A stretch of 64,000 nucleotides of DNA from Neurospora tetraspora (taxonomy: Eukaryota; Ascomycota; Sordariomycetes; Sordariales; Sordariaceae): positions 2,914,001 to 2,978,000 of the forward strand of contig NW_026944388.1 of the NCBI RefSeq assembly GCF_033439725.1, read 5' to 3'. Positions 44,243 to 56,200 of the stretch are shown here, piece by piece; the stretch's first letter is position 1, and each line of letters begins with the position of its first letter. The position numbers were made by a program, and so were the translations under genes. The notes beneath the pieces were generated by a model. It was not told where the DNA came from and did not search any database. It worked only from the letters and a program-made list of their open reading frames with translations.

Positions 44243-47200
44243 ATGAAACGCGATCGGAATAGCGAACATGTATGTTTGTGCGCAACTAATCTTACCCCTA
44301 GAGTTCGAATTTACTGCACCCTGACCTCATTTTCGGAGAATCAAGCCACCATACACCATCGTTTCAGGTGACGTCTAACCAGCAGCTGTGAAAATATAGT
44401 CTGGTTGGGGGCGCAAGTCTGCCGCCGAGGCATGTTTCGTACAGCCAGCGACGCACAAGAGGACAATCGACCCGGGGGACAACCCAATCGACTTCAGGAA
44501 CCACGCATTCTGGGATAAGTCCTGGCAAAACCGTCCCAAGGACAGTCCCAAAGTGTCGCCTCAGTTCCGAACATTCTACTCGCCGGAAATGTTTAACCCA
44601 CGATCAAAAACTAACACACCCAAATATCGCGAAGGCAATCCCTCGCCTGGTTATCACTGGATTTCGGAAGTGCATGACTCATCTTCCCGATCATCTGGGA
44701 ATCGCACGGGCCCAGTTGTCAAACCGTCGCCAGTTAGCGGTCAGCGTATGACTGCGAGGCAGCTGTTTGACCAGTACGACATAACACCGCCTCCCGGCTA
44801 GTTATCGGACAAAGGGGACGAAGACGACGAAGAAGACGAATCGAGAATCAAGGAGCACCACGACAAACTCCAGGCCGAAGGTGTCGACATGTCGAGAGTC
44901 CGGAGGTTCTGGAAGATATTTCATTGCCATATATGTGGCGGTGATGTCAAGGCACAACTGTATTGTCCCTCTTGTGGTCACCCATTCTGTCGAAATTGCC
45001 AGCGGGAAGTCGTTGCGGAGGAGAATGTCACAAAAGTGGTCACAGCATCCCAGGCTCTTGACCCTTTTCAGTCGGTTGATCATAGTCCCAACACCGTGGA
45101 GCCACCCATGCCTACGGAGAAGCCGATCAGGAAAATTCGCAAACCAGATCCGGAACCTGACGAAAGGCCAGCAGTAACATCATCCGCAGCGGGTGAGGCA
45201 ACGACAACAGACATCCAGAGTGGTGCCATTGGGAAGAGGGAATCAGTGGTGAGCATTCGAAATTCCCATTCTTTTGATGATCCCTTTTGGCATAACCTGT
45301 GCTCAATCTCCCTCTGAGGTTTCGCCGACTTTCTTCCTTTTGCTCCTGTACAAGATCAGAATGTCACTTTGCCCACTCAGATAAATGGTCTAGTACGTTG
45401 ACTGACCATCTGTTTAAAGAAAAGCAACCGCTTTGTGGTGGCCGACCGGAATGCCAGATCAGTAGTTTCTGATTCACGGGCCTCGACAGCCGAACCCGCA
45501 TTGGTGTCATCACCAGAAGCTTATGCACTTGCACAAGCCGGAAACGCCAGTCAAGATCCCGCAGGTTCTCAAGAAGTAGAACATCGCAAACGATCCTCCA
45601 ATGTGCAAAATGAAACAAGGTTAACAAGCCCGCCTTCTGAGACCAAAGACAGGCCATCGTTGCATCAGCATGCCTTCGCCCCGGCTACCGAGGAGTTCAG
45701 CCAGGCCATTACAAAGTGCACGGAAGGAACACCCACACTAAACATATCTTCATCTGTCCGCAATGCACAAAATACCCATATTGTTTCATCGGAAGAAACT
45801 CGGGGTACCCTTGAAGCGTTTTCGCCGTCCCCCGTGCACCCGGCCTTGCCTCCACCCCTTTTTCTTCCTCCTCGTACAATGGTCATCGATGTCAGAAAGA
45901 CACCTGATACGAGCAGGTGGATCTCACCACCAAAACCGGTGGCTGCTGTATCGCCGTCTCCTCCTCTGCCCGCTCAACCTGGTGTGGCAAGACAGTTCTC
46001 AGCAGTGAAACGACAGGCTAGAAAACTCGCGAATGGGCCAAGCTCACGGGCATCGGAGGAATCTCCAGGAGCGGACGCCGAGACCGTGAAAAGTACCAGT
46101 GGTAGTAGTGTTAATGCTACTAATCAGTATTATATGCCCAAGGTGAAGGTCTCCAGTCCGCCGCTATGGTTAAAATTCCCATCGACGAGAACAGGGGGCA
46201 ATGCCCAGCGGACGAAGAGAGCTGAACCTCCCGCAAATAACACTCGGACTGGAAGTGTGGCCAGTACGGCTACAACCATTACTGGCGACAGTGGACGAAC
46301 TGGTGCTTCTGTCGGTAGTCATGCCATTAAGGAGACATCAGCGCCCGAAACTGTCACTAACCCATATTTTCCTCAGCTTGATCAGCAAGAGCAACAGGCT
46401 GTCAAGCAAGGCGAGGAGTCGCGTCACGGGGTACATGAGCGACAAGGAGAGCACGGGGGTTACCAACATAGCGGTGATTTCCATGAACAGACAACACTAC
46501 ATGGGCACGCCCGAAAGGTCAGCCGCAAAGTTAGCGAGGATCTGAAGGCGCGGATTCTCAGTTTGCCAGTATCTGAACAGGCCTCCAAGCCAAGCAAGGG
46601 GAACCGGCATCCGCTTCAAGCAGACAGCAGAAGCGGCAACAAGACTGGACTGGCCACAGTCATCAACCGAATTTCAGATATGCAGTCCGACCATTCCACC
46701 TACTCGGGCCGTTCTACCCCCTCAACCATTCGCAGCGGGGTCACAACTCCGAAATTACGGCCGGGCCGAACGCTTACTCCAAGTTCAGGAAAAGGTGCAA
46801 AGCGCGCCGGCGGCGATAGACGTCACAGCCAGAATCGAACGCCGACGCCAACCACCGCACGTTCCTCCGGCAGCCATAGCCAACAGTGGCTACAGCAACA
46901 GCAACGCTCGTCACTACATTCGGCTCGGCAGCCCACTGGACAACGAGCCAAGCGCCCTCAATCACCTCCAGCAGTTGAGGATATACACCGTCAGAGTTAC
47001 AGCGATGCTACAGGCTTGTCGTCCCTTCCCTCGCGCTCCTCGGTGACATCCTATCAGACCCGTGATGCCATTATAGACAGGACAGAACGCAGCAACCACA
47101 GAACAACAACTAGAAGGGAGAGTGAGACGGCACCTTTGCTTAACTCCAATGTTACCTCTACGCCCACTGCTAAGATGATAGGCAACAGGCCACCACCGAA

Positions 47201-47603
47201 GAAAGCCCCGATTGCGTCGTCTGCTGATATCCATGATCACCGTAGTGGTCTTCGTCGGGCTGATCGAGAGAGGACGAGCTCTGACGACGAGACGCCGCCG
47301 AATGAAGGTGATTACGGACACACAACATCACCACCACCACAAGAGATTGTAAGGCAAGCGGAAGGGTCGTCGGAAGAGGAAACTGGTTGTCACCATGACC
47401 CAGGTACAGGTATTCACGGGTTGACGATCGTGTTGCACCTCAAGGGACAGGAAGACTTGGTCATCAGCACGGATCTGACTCGCGAGGCTTCGGGCGCGGA
47501 TGGCGCCAGTAGTGTGACTATGAGTCTCTCTCCTATTGTTCCTCTGTCGCCGCAGTCTCCGAATTCTGGTCACAGGGTGGCTTCACCTTTTAGGATCATA
47601 TGA
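44243..47603 (+). pseudogene. Large zinc-ribbon-like protein with an in-frame TAG (possible pseudogene or extra intron)
   Basis: Three exons are proposed: 44243-44269, 44400-45248 and 45420-47603, all phase 0, with donors GTATGT and GTGAGC and a CTAAC branch site near 44375. They read 1018 residues if one TAG (44799-44801, codon 143) is passed. Residues about 185-209 carry CHIC-x9-CPSC-x4-CRNC, three CX2C pairs typical of a zinc ribbon or RING-like knot. The remaining 800 residues are Ser/Thr/Pro/Gln-rich and likely disordered. The TAG follows DITPPPG and precedes LSDKGDEDD in the same frame, where TGG (Trp) would fit. A 69-bp in-frame GT-AG segment (44733-44801) could alternatively be an intron removing it. 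Translation from ATG 44889 would give an intact N-truncated protein. Function unknown. Confidence 0.65.
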
Positions 47604-48343
47604 TGGCTGGGTAGGGAATCAAGTTGTTTGGGGTTCGTGAGGAGAAAGGTAGTGATGGGATAGAGAGTATCATTTTTGGTAGTAGGACTAGTGAGTAGTG
47701 AAACCGATCATCGATATTTCTTTCAAAAGTCCTGGTTTCTATTTCCCAGTTGACGATTGAAATACCACCACACCGTACCTGTCTACAAACCGTATCTCTC
47801 CATCTGTTCATTAGTAATGTTGTAGGATATCCAAATGCGGTATCAACAAATAATGGTCCTTTTCACCTGCTGTGAACTCCATCTTCCCCCGTTGCTTGGA
47901 TACTAAGGTCAATCGAGGTCACTCGTCGCTGCCAAAAGAAGTGGAAGCTAGATAACTGCAACAACCAGCGCACTCCGCTAGCCAAGCACGGACCAACCGG
48001 ACGGTGCGCTAGTCGTTCGCGCTTGCCAACGAACACTGAACCCTGACTGACACTTCACATGCTGCCCGAGACCCGGAAAGAGACAACCGGCGAGTCCAAC
48101 CAACAACTGGCACTGACGACCCTCGTTCGACACTCACGAACAAAAGAATAATCAACACGTGGAAAGTCGACAGCGAGGCGACCGTTCGTCAAAGACCGCC
48201 AAACTCGCTAGTCTAGGTAGACCGACACTGACCAACGACGACCACTCACTCACCTCGCTGGCACATTGGAAGTTCGAAAGAGATATCGAACTAAGCCATC
48301 CAACCACTCATCATCACCCAACAAATCACTTACCAAGAAAAAG
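47604..48343. other. Intergenic: promoter and leader of the polyprenol reductase gene
   Basis: About 740 bp with no gene recognised. An in-frame ATG at 48266 precedes the preferred start by 26 codons that look like leader. Confidence 0.4.
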
Positions 48344-49569
48344 ATGAAAGACTTGTGGAAGCCATTACTCGACAACAACACTGCACTAGCAGCGCTTCTA
48401 CAGACTCTTACCGAAATCACCCCCTCACAATGGTGCCAAGCCTATTACCTCTTTGCTGCGGGCGCGGTGGTGGCTGTCGCGGCTATGCCCAAGGAGGTGA
48501 GGAGGTTGTTGGTTGATTATGGAGCGAGGAAATCTCAGTCCTCCGAGTCCAACTTATCTCAGTCTCAGTCTGGTGGAGCTGTGTCTGAAGCAGGAGGGAA
48601 GGAGAAGGGGAAGAACGACACCAGCAGGAGGGAAGCCAAAGGCAAAGAAGCTAAAGCCAAGGAGAATGGTTACGGAAAGTGGCTGCTCTCACTAATCAAC
48701 ACACTCACCTCTTACGGCCAAGTTCCGCACTCATGGTTTATCACGTTTTACGTGGCTTCCGTGGTATGCTCGCTGATATGGCTTTGGCAGTTTGTTGGTG
48801 ATGGATGGTTGTTGAGGACAGTTGCATCTAGTCAAACTCAAGCCCGGCATGCCTCCTCTCCGACTCCGGCGAAGGGAAGTAGTAACGAAGGAGGAGGAGG
48901 AGCGGGAGGAGAATGGTCTTCTTCAGTTACAGTTACTCTCGGCCAAGTCGGCCTGGCTTGGACCATGATGTTCCTCCAGGGAAGCAGGCGGCTGTATGAG
49001 GACTCGTTAGTGCACGGAAAGTCCAAGTCTACCATGTGGATCGTGCATTGGGTTTTGGGATTGAGTTATTATCTGTTTACTAGTGTGGCTGTTTGGGTTG
49101 AGGAATCTGGTAAGGTGTTTCCTGGTAAAAGTGTTGTGGTATTTTGGTGTGTTAACATGAGTGTGTCTGTCTAGGGGCCATACTGGACTACCAATCCACA
49201 GGAGCCATCGACTACGCCATGCCATTCTTCAAGACGCTGGTTGCTATCGTCATATTCCTCTACGCTTCGATCAACCAGTACAGATGTCACAGGCACCTCG
49301 CCGGGTTGAAGAAGTATTCCCTTCCTGAACTGGGCCTGTTCCGCCACCTGATTTGTCCTCACTACTTTTGCGAATGCCTGGTCTACCTTTCACTCGCGAT
49401 CGTTGCCGCTCCCAAGGGAGAGCTGCTCAACAAGACGCTCCTGTGTGCTTTGGCGTTTGTGGTGGTCAACCTCGGGGTGACGGCGTCAGGAACGCGGAAG
49501 TGGTACGCCGAGAAGTTTGGGAGCAGGGCGGTGGAAACGAAGTGGAATATGATTCCCTTCATTTTCTGA
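48344..49569 (+). CDS. dfg10: Polyprenol reductase (Dfg10/SRD5A3 family)
   Basis: ER membrane enzyme of the steroid 5-alpha-reductase family that reduces the alpha-isoprene unit of polyprenol to make dolichol, the lipid carrier for N-glycosylation. Two exons, 48344-49109 and 49175-49569, flank a 65-bp intron (GTAAGG...TCTAG), giving 386 residues. Several transmembrane segments are visible (YYLFAAGAVVAVAAM, WFITFYVASVVCSLIWLW, FFKTLVAIVIFLYASI, ALAFVVVNLGVTA). Conserved C-terminal motifs include LFRHLICPHYFCECLVYLSLAI and the terminal KWNMIPFIF. The LQGSRRLYEDS segment is also typical. Two Ser/Gly/Lys-rich inserts (about residues 63-105 and 165-195) are extra relative to animal homologues. It is tail-to-tail with the next gene, only 38 bp between stops. 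Confidence 0.9.
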
Positions 49570-49607
49570 TCTTCTATTTCTTTTTTGTTTGTTTGTTCGT
49601 TCGTAAC

Positions 49608-50471
49608 TCACGGACGACGGTTAAACATGGGACCCAACTTGCTCCCCAACTTGGAGACTTTCAGAACATCGCGATACGTGAGGCTGACCCGAACTCCCCT
49701 CTGGTTTTCCCCATTCTCGTACAGCGATGGCTCGCGGAGGAGACTCCAGTTTGCAATGGTCTTCGACGACATGTTCACGTCGGCCGAAAGAGGGTCAATG
49801 CCATGGAGGTATTCAGTGTACAGGTCCGCGGTGGTGATCAACAGGCTGCGCGGCTCCTGGAGGATCCTCCACACAGGCTCCGGATCAAGGGCCCCGTCTT
49901 CCTTGGCCTTGTAGAGGTTGAGACACAGACTAGATCCGAGACTCACTGTGCAGACCACGGGGTGGTATGCCGCTCCGTCCTTGTGCGGCATGATGCCCGT
50001 GTTGGGAGGATATTCGTTGATAAGGACGTGGTTGGGTCGGCCGTGGGGGCTATCCGCAAAGATGTGCTGCTGCTTCTTCTCTTTGTCATCGTCACTGCTA
50101 TCGGACGAGGACGGCGATACTGGGACCGAGAGTAAACGCGAGATGATGGGTTCTTCCAGCCAATCTGGTAGTGGTTGGCCATCTAGCAGGGTGTTTTTGA
50201 CCAGATCCGAGGGCCATGTTTGAAGTCGGCGATGGGTGAGTTGACGCCATCTTGCCTTGGGAGCTCTCTCAACCTTTTTTGACCCGTCATGGTGATTAGA
50301 GAATGAAGAGGGAGCCAGGGAACGACTTGCTAATCATAATGATACCTTTTCAAGAATCTGCTGTTCCTCCTCTTCACTGATGAAATCTGCGATGTAGTAG
50401 GCCGAGGGCGGCAGGGCTGTTATACGGTTCGCCTCGAGGGAAGGCGGAAGGTTGACTTGGGAGGACGCCAT
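49608..50471 (-). CDS. AlkB homolog 6-type 2-oxoglutarate/Fe(II) dioxygenase
   Basis: Member of the AlkB family closest to ALKBH6; substrates of this subgroup are not firmly known. Two exons, 50471-50346 and 50273-49608, over a 72-bp intron (GTATCA...AAAAAG) give 263 residues. The iron-binding triad is visible: H139 and D141 in MPHKDG, and H199 in EYLHGI. The 2-oxoglutarate-binding arginine is in GVRVSLTYRDV. Family hallmarks PNHVLINEYPPNTGIMPHKDG, TVSLGSSLCLNLY and EPRSLLITTADLY occur in order. The N-terminus ADFISEEEEQQILEKVERAPKARW, rebuilt across the splice, matches the usual start of the fold. An acidic Ser/Asp-rich insert (SPSSSDSSDDDKEKKQQ) sits before the core. Confidence 0.92.
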
Positions 50472-53288
50472 TGTGTCGTCGTCGCCCAGTGCTTGATGCT
50501 ATTTGTTTGCTCGTTAATGCTGAGGTGAGGCTCCAGGCAGCGATGGGGAGGGACGGTCGGTGGACGGTTCGATGGACGATCAATGGTATCAGCGAGTCGT
50601 TGGCATCAGTTTCATGGCAACGAATCATGGGCTCGAGATGGCGTGGATGGCTTGGGAGTGTCTGCGTCATCAGCACCAATGATACTTAGCAGGGGGTGCG
50701 TGTCTGTTTTGGGGTTGTCTTTGAGGGCCTCCGCTGTGGGTCCTCCAGGAAATGCCCGCGGGCCCGCGATTCCGCGATTTTTGGAGACTCAAACCCCCAA
50801 CCACGCCAATGTTTGAAGAAGTAAAATCCGAGTGTTGAGAAAAGCATCAAGGCAGACCGGGTCGGCGATAAAGGCAGCATCTTCCTACCTCCCAAGACAG
50901 GCCCCCCTGGCTCTTCCAGCCATCAACGGGTGAAGCAGCAGGGCGCGCCCAAGGACCAAGTCAGGCTGTGAAACATCCATCAATGGCAACACACGGAAAA
51001 AGCGAGAGGTCAAGCATCCAAGCATTGGACGGAATTGCTGATCCAAACAAATGCAAGCCGCCACCGCCCGTCTGACGGTGAAATGGAATCGAGACCCGGG
51101 GTTACCGCTGCAACACACCTTTTCCGTGTCAGGCAGGCTCAGGCAAAGTCTGCAAAAAGTCATTACGCAGTCGAGGCAGTATGGTCTGGTCTATCATGTC
51201 TGTCTGGGAATAGCGGCGGAAAAAGGAAAGACAACGGGGATGAATCATCCATCGGATAGGGTGAGGGTCGCAACATGAACGAGTCCATTTGAAACCCTCT
51301 TCCGTATCTTGATGCCGAACATCACCAACCACCGCATAGCGATGAATCCCATCATCCCATCTCACCCCAAACGGGACACGGCGTACGGACGGCAACCTAA
51401 AAGCTGAGACTGTCACCATGACTGACGGTCAAGGAAATTGAAAGCTGATGCAGTGCAGCATTGCAGCAGCAGCGCAGAAATGCATCATCATCATCTCGAG
51501 GCAGGCAGAAGTGCAAACTCTTGTTCACACTCTGTTCACAACACTCGGCACTGCGACCCTATCAAGGTCGATTGTGTGAGGTAGGACTTGTACGTCTGAC
51601 CATTGGCTCAAGTGCGCAAAATGCAGGCGGATTTGCTGGATTCGCTGGAACTCCCAGGTCTCCATCCGCCCCCTGGTGCATTGGATTTGCAGCACCAACA
51701 GGGGGTTTATCACCCTCCGTAGCAAACATCTGAGCCAATCAGTGTCGAGGGTGGCGATCAGACTTGTGGAAGCTTTTCTCTCTTTCCCCGACCAGCAGAC
51801 GAGAGGTGAGCAGCAGCAGCCAGGCCCGCAGCACCTGCACCAAGCAATCCGCGGAAAGAGAAAAGGTGTCTTGGTGAGAGAGTCCGTGGTTGCTGCCGAG
51901 TGGTGAGTGTCGGGTCGAGTGTCCACTGTCCACTGGGAGGCTCCTCCCATTCTCCTCCGAATGATGGTATCGTGGACCCCAGAAATGGACTTGGACAAGT
52001 TGTCAACCGCTGTCGTGGCCCAAATCCCGTCTCGGCTTTCCGTTGCATCGGAGGAAGAAGAGGAAGCAACGGAAGATGGACGGGCTTTTTAGCTTCAACT
52101 TCAGTCTCTTTGGAGATTCCACTTCTCAAGAGGAATGCCCGCAGTGGCGGTCACACACTCCAAACACCGCCTCTAGATGGGCCGGGAAGTAGCCGGTTGA
52201 CCAGCTACACTACCAGTCAGCCAGCCAGCCAGCAGTAACAACGCCTCTTTCCGAAACTGAAATTGTACTCCTTCCTGCCTTCCAGGTTACGTTCTACAAC
52301 AGTTGTATCGAAATTGAACCTTTCATCCGTGAATCCCGCTCATACTCAGCGTCGAGTTTCATTGCTCTACATTTCCAAACGCAGACTTCCATCGCTTTGT
52401 ACTGTATATCGATTTTACTAGGTACCTCTACTCTGCTAGTGTGCTCACACAAAGTGTTCTACCGTCATCTTTTCTTTCCCATCCATTGTCATCGGTCCGT
52501 GTCCAACTCAATTCAAACTGCGGCTCGCCTCAAGTTCCAATTCCATCCGCCAGGATCTGTAATTTCCTGGTTTTCCACCTCAACGAACGGCTCGCATTCC
52601 ATCTTTTTCGCCATTGAAGCTGGACTGGGGAATTCGAGATCGGATTTAGCGTGTCTCTCTGCTGTTGTTACCATTTACCGTCCTTGACCCTCCCGTAACT
52701 TTTTCCTCATCGTCCACTGTTTAGGGGGTTCTGCGGTCACGTCTTACAAGTTCCATTTGTCGGGTCCCTCATTTCTCAGGAGTTGAGAGATACGGATCCA
52801 TCCTTGACTGCTGGCAATTGGCATTGGCATTGGCATTGGTATTGGCAAAAAAGTCAAGAAAAAGTACCTGCGCAGCTGTACCTACCTGCCTGACCTTGCC
52901 TACCTACCTTGTCTACCTTGCCTACCGCTGTCTTCTGGGGCGGCTGTGCGGTAGCGGATTCCCCGTCATCTAGGATTACCGTCTCGACTCTCCCGTTCCA
53001 GTTCCAGTTCCCGTTCCAGTTCCTCTTCCAGTTCCATTCCCGCCTTGTCACGCCCTCGTCGTCTGCGCGAAACACCGACTCAAAGACTCTCTCACCACCA
53101 CACCCTCCCAACGCTACCTACAGTTCAAATCACACAACCAACTGCGCATCGTCCCCCGTCTTCAACCTCGACCTGCTCCCCGTCGCCAACTCCGTCCCCG
53201 GTCTCCGGATCCCCCCAACTCCCTAAAGCCCCGGCCGAGCAGCGACCAGGATGGTGCAAAACGGTGTTTTGTTCACTCAGTAAATGAC
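50472..53288. other. Long intergenic region and leader of the ankyrin-protein gene
   Basis: No gene recognised in 2.8 kb. The last 700 bp is rich in pyrimidines and short tandem motifs: GGCATT repeats near 52815-52845, CTACCTTGC-type repeats near 52880-52925, and GTTCCA repeats near 52990-53040. It probably includes a long 5' UTR. An out-of-frame ATG lies five bases before the start of the next gene (53284). Confidence 0.4.
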
Positions 53289-56200
53289 ATGGATGCGCAG
53301 AATGCTGTCGAGCCCGCCTCCAAGAAGCCTGCTGTCAGAGCTGCTTCGCCCAAGCGCCAGGGCAGCGATTCCGATCAAGCCAGGTCCTCCACCGTGATCC
53401 GAACATCATCGACTTCGACTACGCAGTCGACCAGTGCGAGATTCGACCCCATCTTCAGGAGCGACAAGAACGATAGAGATAACAAGCATCGCAACAACGA
53501 GGACCACGACGACTCCTTGACGGCCGAGGGCAACAGCGACGCCGAAACCATTGTGCTGCCTGGCAAGGACGGCCACCACTCGCCCGTCAAAGTCCGCAAG
53601 CCCGTCACCAAACAAAACGACAACCGCAGCGATGACGACGATGTCGTGTCGTCGCACCGCAAGCACGCTAACCACAGCAGCAGCAGACAGCAGCAGCAGC
53701 AGGACCGTGAGAGCGACAGAGGCGATCGTAGCGAAAAACCTGACAGGAGCGTCGCGGTCGCAGGTAATGGCCCCAACGGCTCCAATGAGGGCTCAGTGGG
53801 CTCCTCCTCGATGGGGACACTGGGGGCCAAGAAGAGGAAGCTTCCCGACAAGGCAAAGGCCAAGAATGGCTCGAGTGGATTGAGCTCTGCGCCAGAGTCC
53901 CCACCCCAGCGTCGTCGCCGCTCGTCCAACGGCCACTCAAAATCAGACTCCGAGCCCGCCCCGGTGGATTCCTCCAAGCTGCCAGCACAGTCTACACAAC
54001 AGGACAAGCCGGTGCCGCCCAAATCGCTCGATAACAACAAAGTCGTGCCTAATAAGCGGAAGCACCCCAAGGCCGAATCTGACGACGAGGCAGAGCCTCC
54101 CAAGGTCCGCCGCCAGCGCACTTCAGGTTCTGGCCTCGACGCTTCCCGCAGACCCCATCCTCCCCCACCGAACAAGTCTTCCTCCCATCATGAACCGCAC
54201 GCCTCCACACGAACCAGATCGGTTTCCCCCCACGCCCGAGCTCACCGTCGAAGCATCTCAACTCAGCTTCCTGGTCATACTGCCCACGGATTGAGCCTGA
54301 AAAAGCGCCGCGTCCCTGTCCCCCTCCATTCGGCCGACTACTTCTCTGATGAGTCCTCGGAACGCGGGAGCCCTCATCCGCGCAGCTCCAAACTGCGCAG
54401 TCTCGCTACCCCGGCCGCTGCCGAATCCACACACTCGCCCGCTGGCAGAATGGCGCCGCACAAGAAGCACCTGGACGCCCACGGCCAGACCTTCCTCGCC
54501 CGAGCCTGTGCCAAGGGCGAATACAACGTCGCCAAGCAGAGGCTGCAGGAGCGCCCCGAGGACATCGACGTTGCCGACTATGCGGGCAACACTCCCCTCC
54601 AGATCGCTGCAATTAACGGTTTTGACGATATTGTGAAACTCCTTGTCGAAGCCGGCTGCAACCTCGATTGCCTCAACAACGAAAAGGACACGCCGCTGAT
54701 AGATGCAGTGGAGAACGGCCACTATGAGGTCGTCAAGATCCTGCTCGATGCCGGAGTGAACCCGCGCAAGGCCAACGCATATGGTGAGGAGCCTATTGAC
54801 CGGGTTAACGAAGACCACGACAATGCCGACGATATCAAACGCGCCATCAACGAAGCAAAGCAGAGGATGGGTGAGCGTAGGCCGACCTCTGAAGACCACC
54901 ACTACGATCACGCAACCGATGCACGCTCATCTCACGGTCCAGACAGCCCTCGGCAATCACCTGCCTCTGCCTCAGTCAACCCGTCTAGTGGACGGCGTGC
55001 CGGTACCGTTCGCGCTACCAAGACCAGCAATCATCTTCTTTACATGCCCATGGATGACAAGACGCTTCGTGCAGCCGCTGCCAAGGGAGATGAGGAGACT
55101 GTCCTACGGATTCTTCAGGTTCGGGACCAGTTCGACGACCCTGAATCCATGGTTGCTGCGGCTCGTGGTGGTCACGATTTGGTCATGCAGTTGCTGCTGG
55201 CTATCGGAGGAGCAAACCCTGATCCGCAACCCATTTCGACCAACGAATATTCGACACCCATTCTCGCCGCCATAGGCCAAGAAAACATCAAGGTCATCCG
55301 GCTGCTTCTGGACCAAGCCAATTTCGATCCCACCAAGAAGTACAAGGGAGAGACCTACTATGAGATCGCGCGCAAGAGACGAGGTCCAAACTGGATGCAA
55401 GAGGAACATATGCTGAAGGAGGCATTCGACGAATATAAAAAGAAACCCGGTCCCAATGCTAAGAGCCAGAGATCGTCAAATTCTCGGGAGACGGACCGCG
55501 AGCCTAGGCGCACACGAACCGAGATCAAGGATGACGCGCCAAAGTCCCATCGGAGAAGAGCTTCAAGCCCCGTTAAAGAAGCCAAGAAAACGGTACCCTC
55601 GAAAGTCCCAGCTAGTCCTCGGGAGAAGAGGCGTTCGGATTCCGTTGCCACTCACCAGGAAGATCAGACATCGCCCAAGCGCGGCCCTGGCCGGCCCAAG
55701 AAAGACGACAAGATTCCAACCATTGCCATTTCCGATCGTGAGGCATCACCCGCAGGGAGAGTCGCCGCCAAAGCCAAACGTGCGGCAGAACATGATGTTG
55801 CCGCTGCATCATCCGAGGGAGAAACTCCAAAGCCGCGCCGTAAGCTGATTTCTGGCAGGGAGCTCAAGGGTGAGCGTGAGAAGCAGCGTCGCGCCTCTGT
55901 CACATCAAATGGCTCTTCATTCAGAGATCAGCCATCCAGTCCACGAGATGAGTGTGAAAAGCCTCAAATGATGGAGAAGTATCATGACCGGACGAAGGCT
56001 ATCAGAAGGGACGAATCTCGTGATCGATTATCTGTTTCTGGTGAAACCTCCGGCAAGCGACACCGGGCCAGTGCAACCCCGCCACACCCGGGGTCTGCTG
56101 CGGAGAAGGATATGTCAGAAGTTCCTACTAAGAAGAGACGGTTGGATGTTGAAGGCAAGGAAAGACGTCTCAAGCCCAACTTGGCCGAGGATCGCCACCT

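Noticed and set aside
44746-44801. 56-bp intron (GTATGA...CTAG) as a way to remove the in-frame TAG
   Set aside because: It would shift the frame and destroy the downstream zinc-binding cysteines; only the 69-bp alternative keeps the frame.
49353-50135. 260-codon plus-strand frame spanning the two converging genes
   Set aside because: Crosses the well-supported 3' ends of the polyprenol reductase and AlkB-like genes in other frames.
53375-54175. 266-codon frame antisense to the ankyrin-protein gene
   Set aside because: Shadow of the Ser/Asp/Lys-rich coding strand; Leu/Ser-rich translation typical of an antisense artefact.
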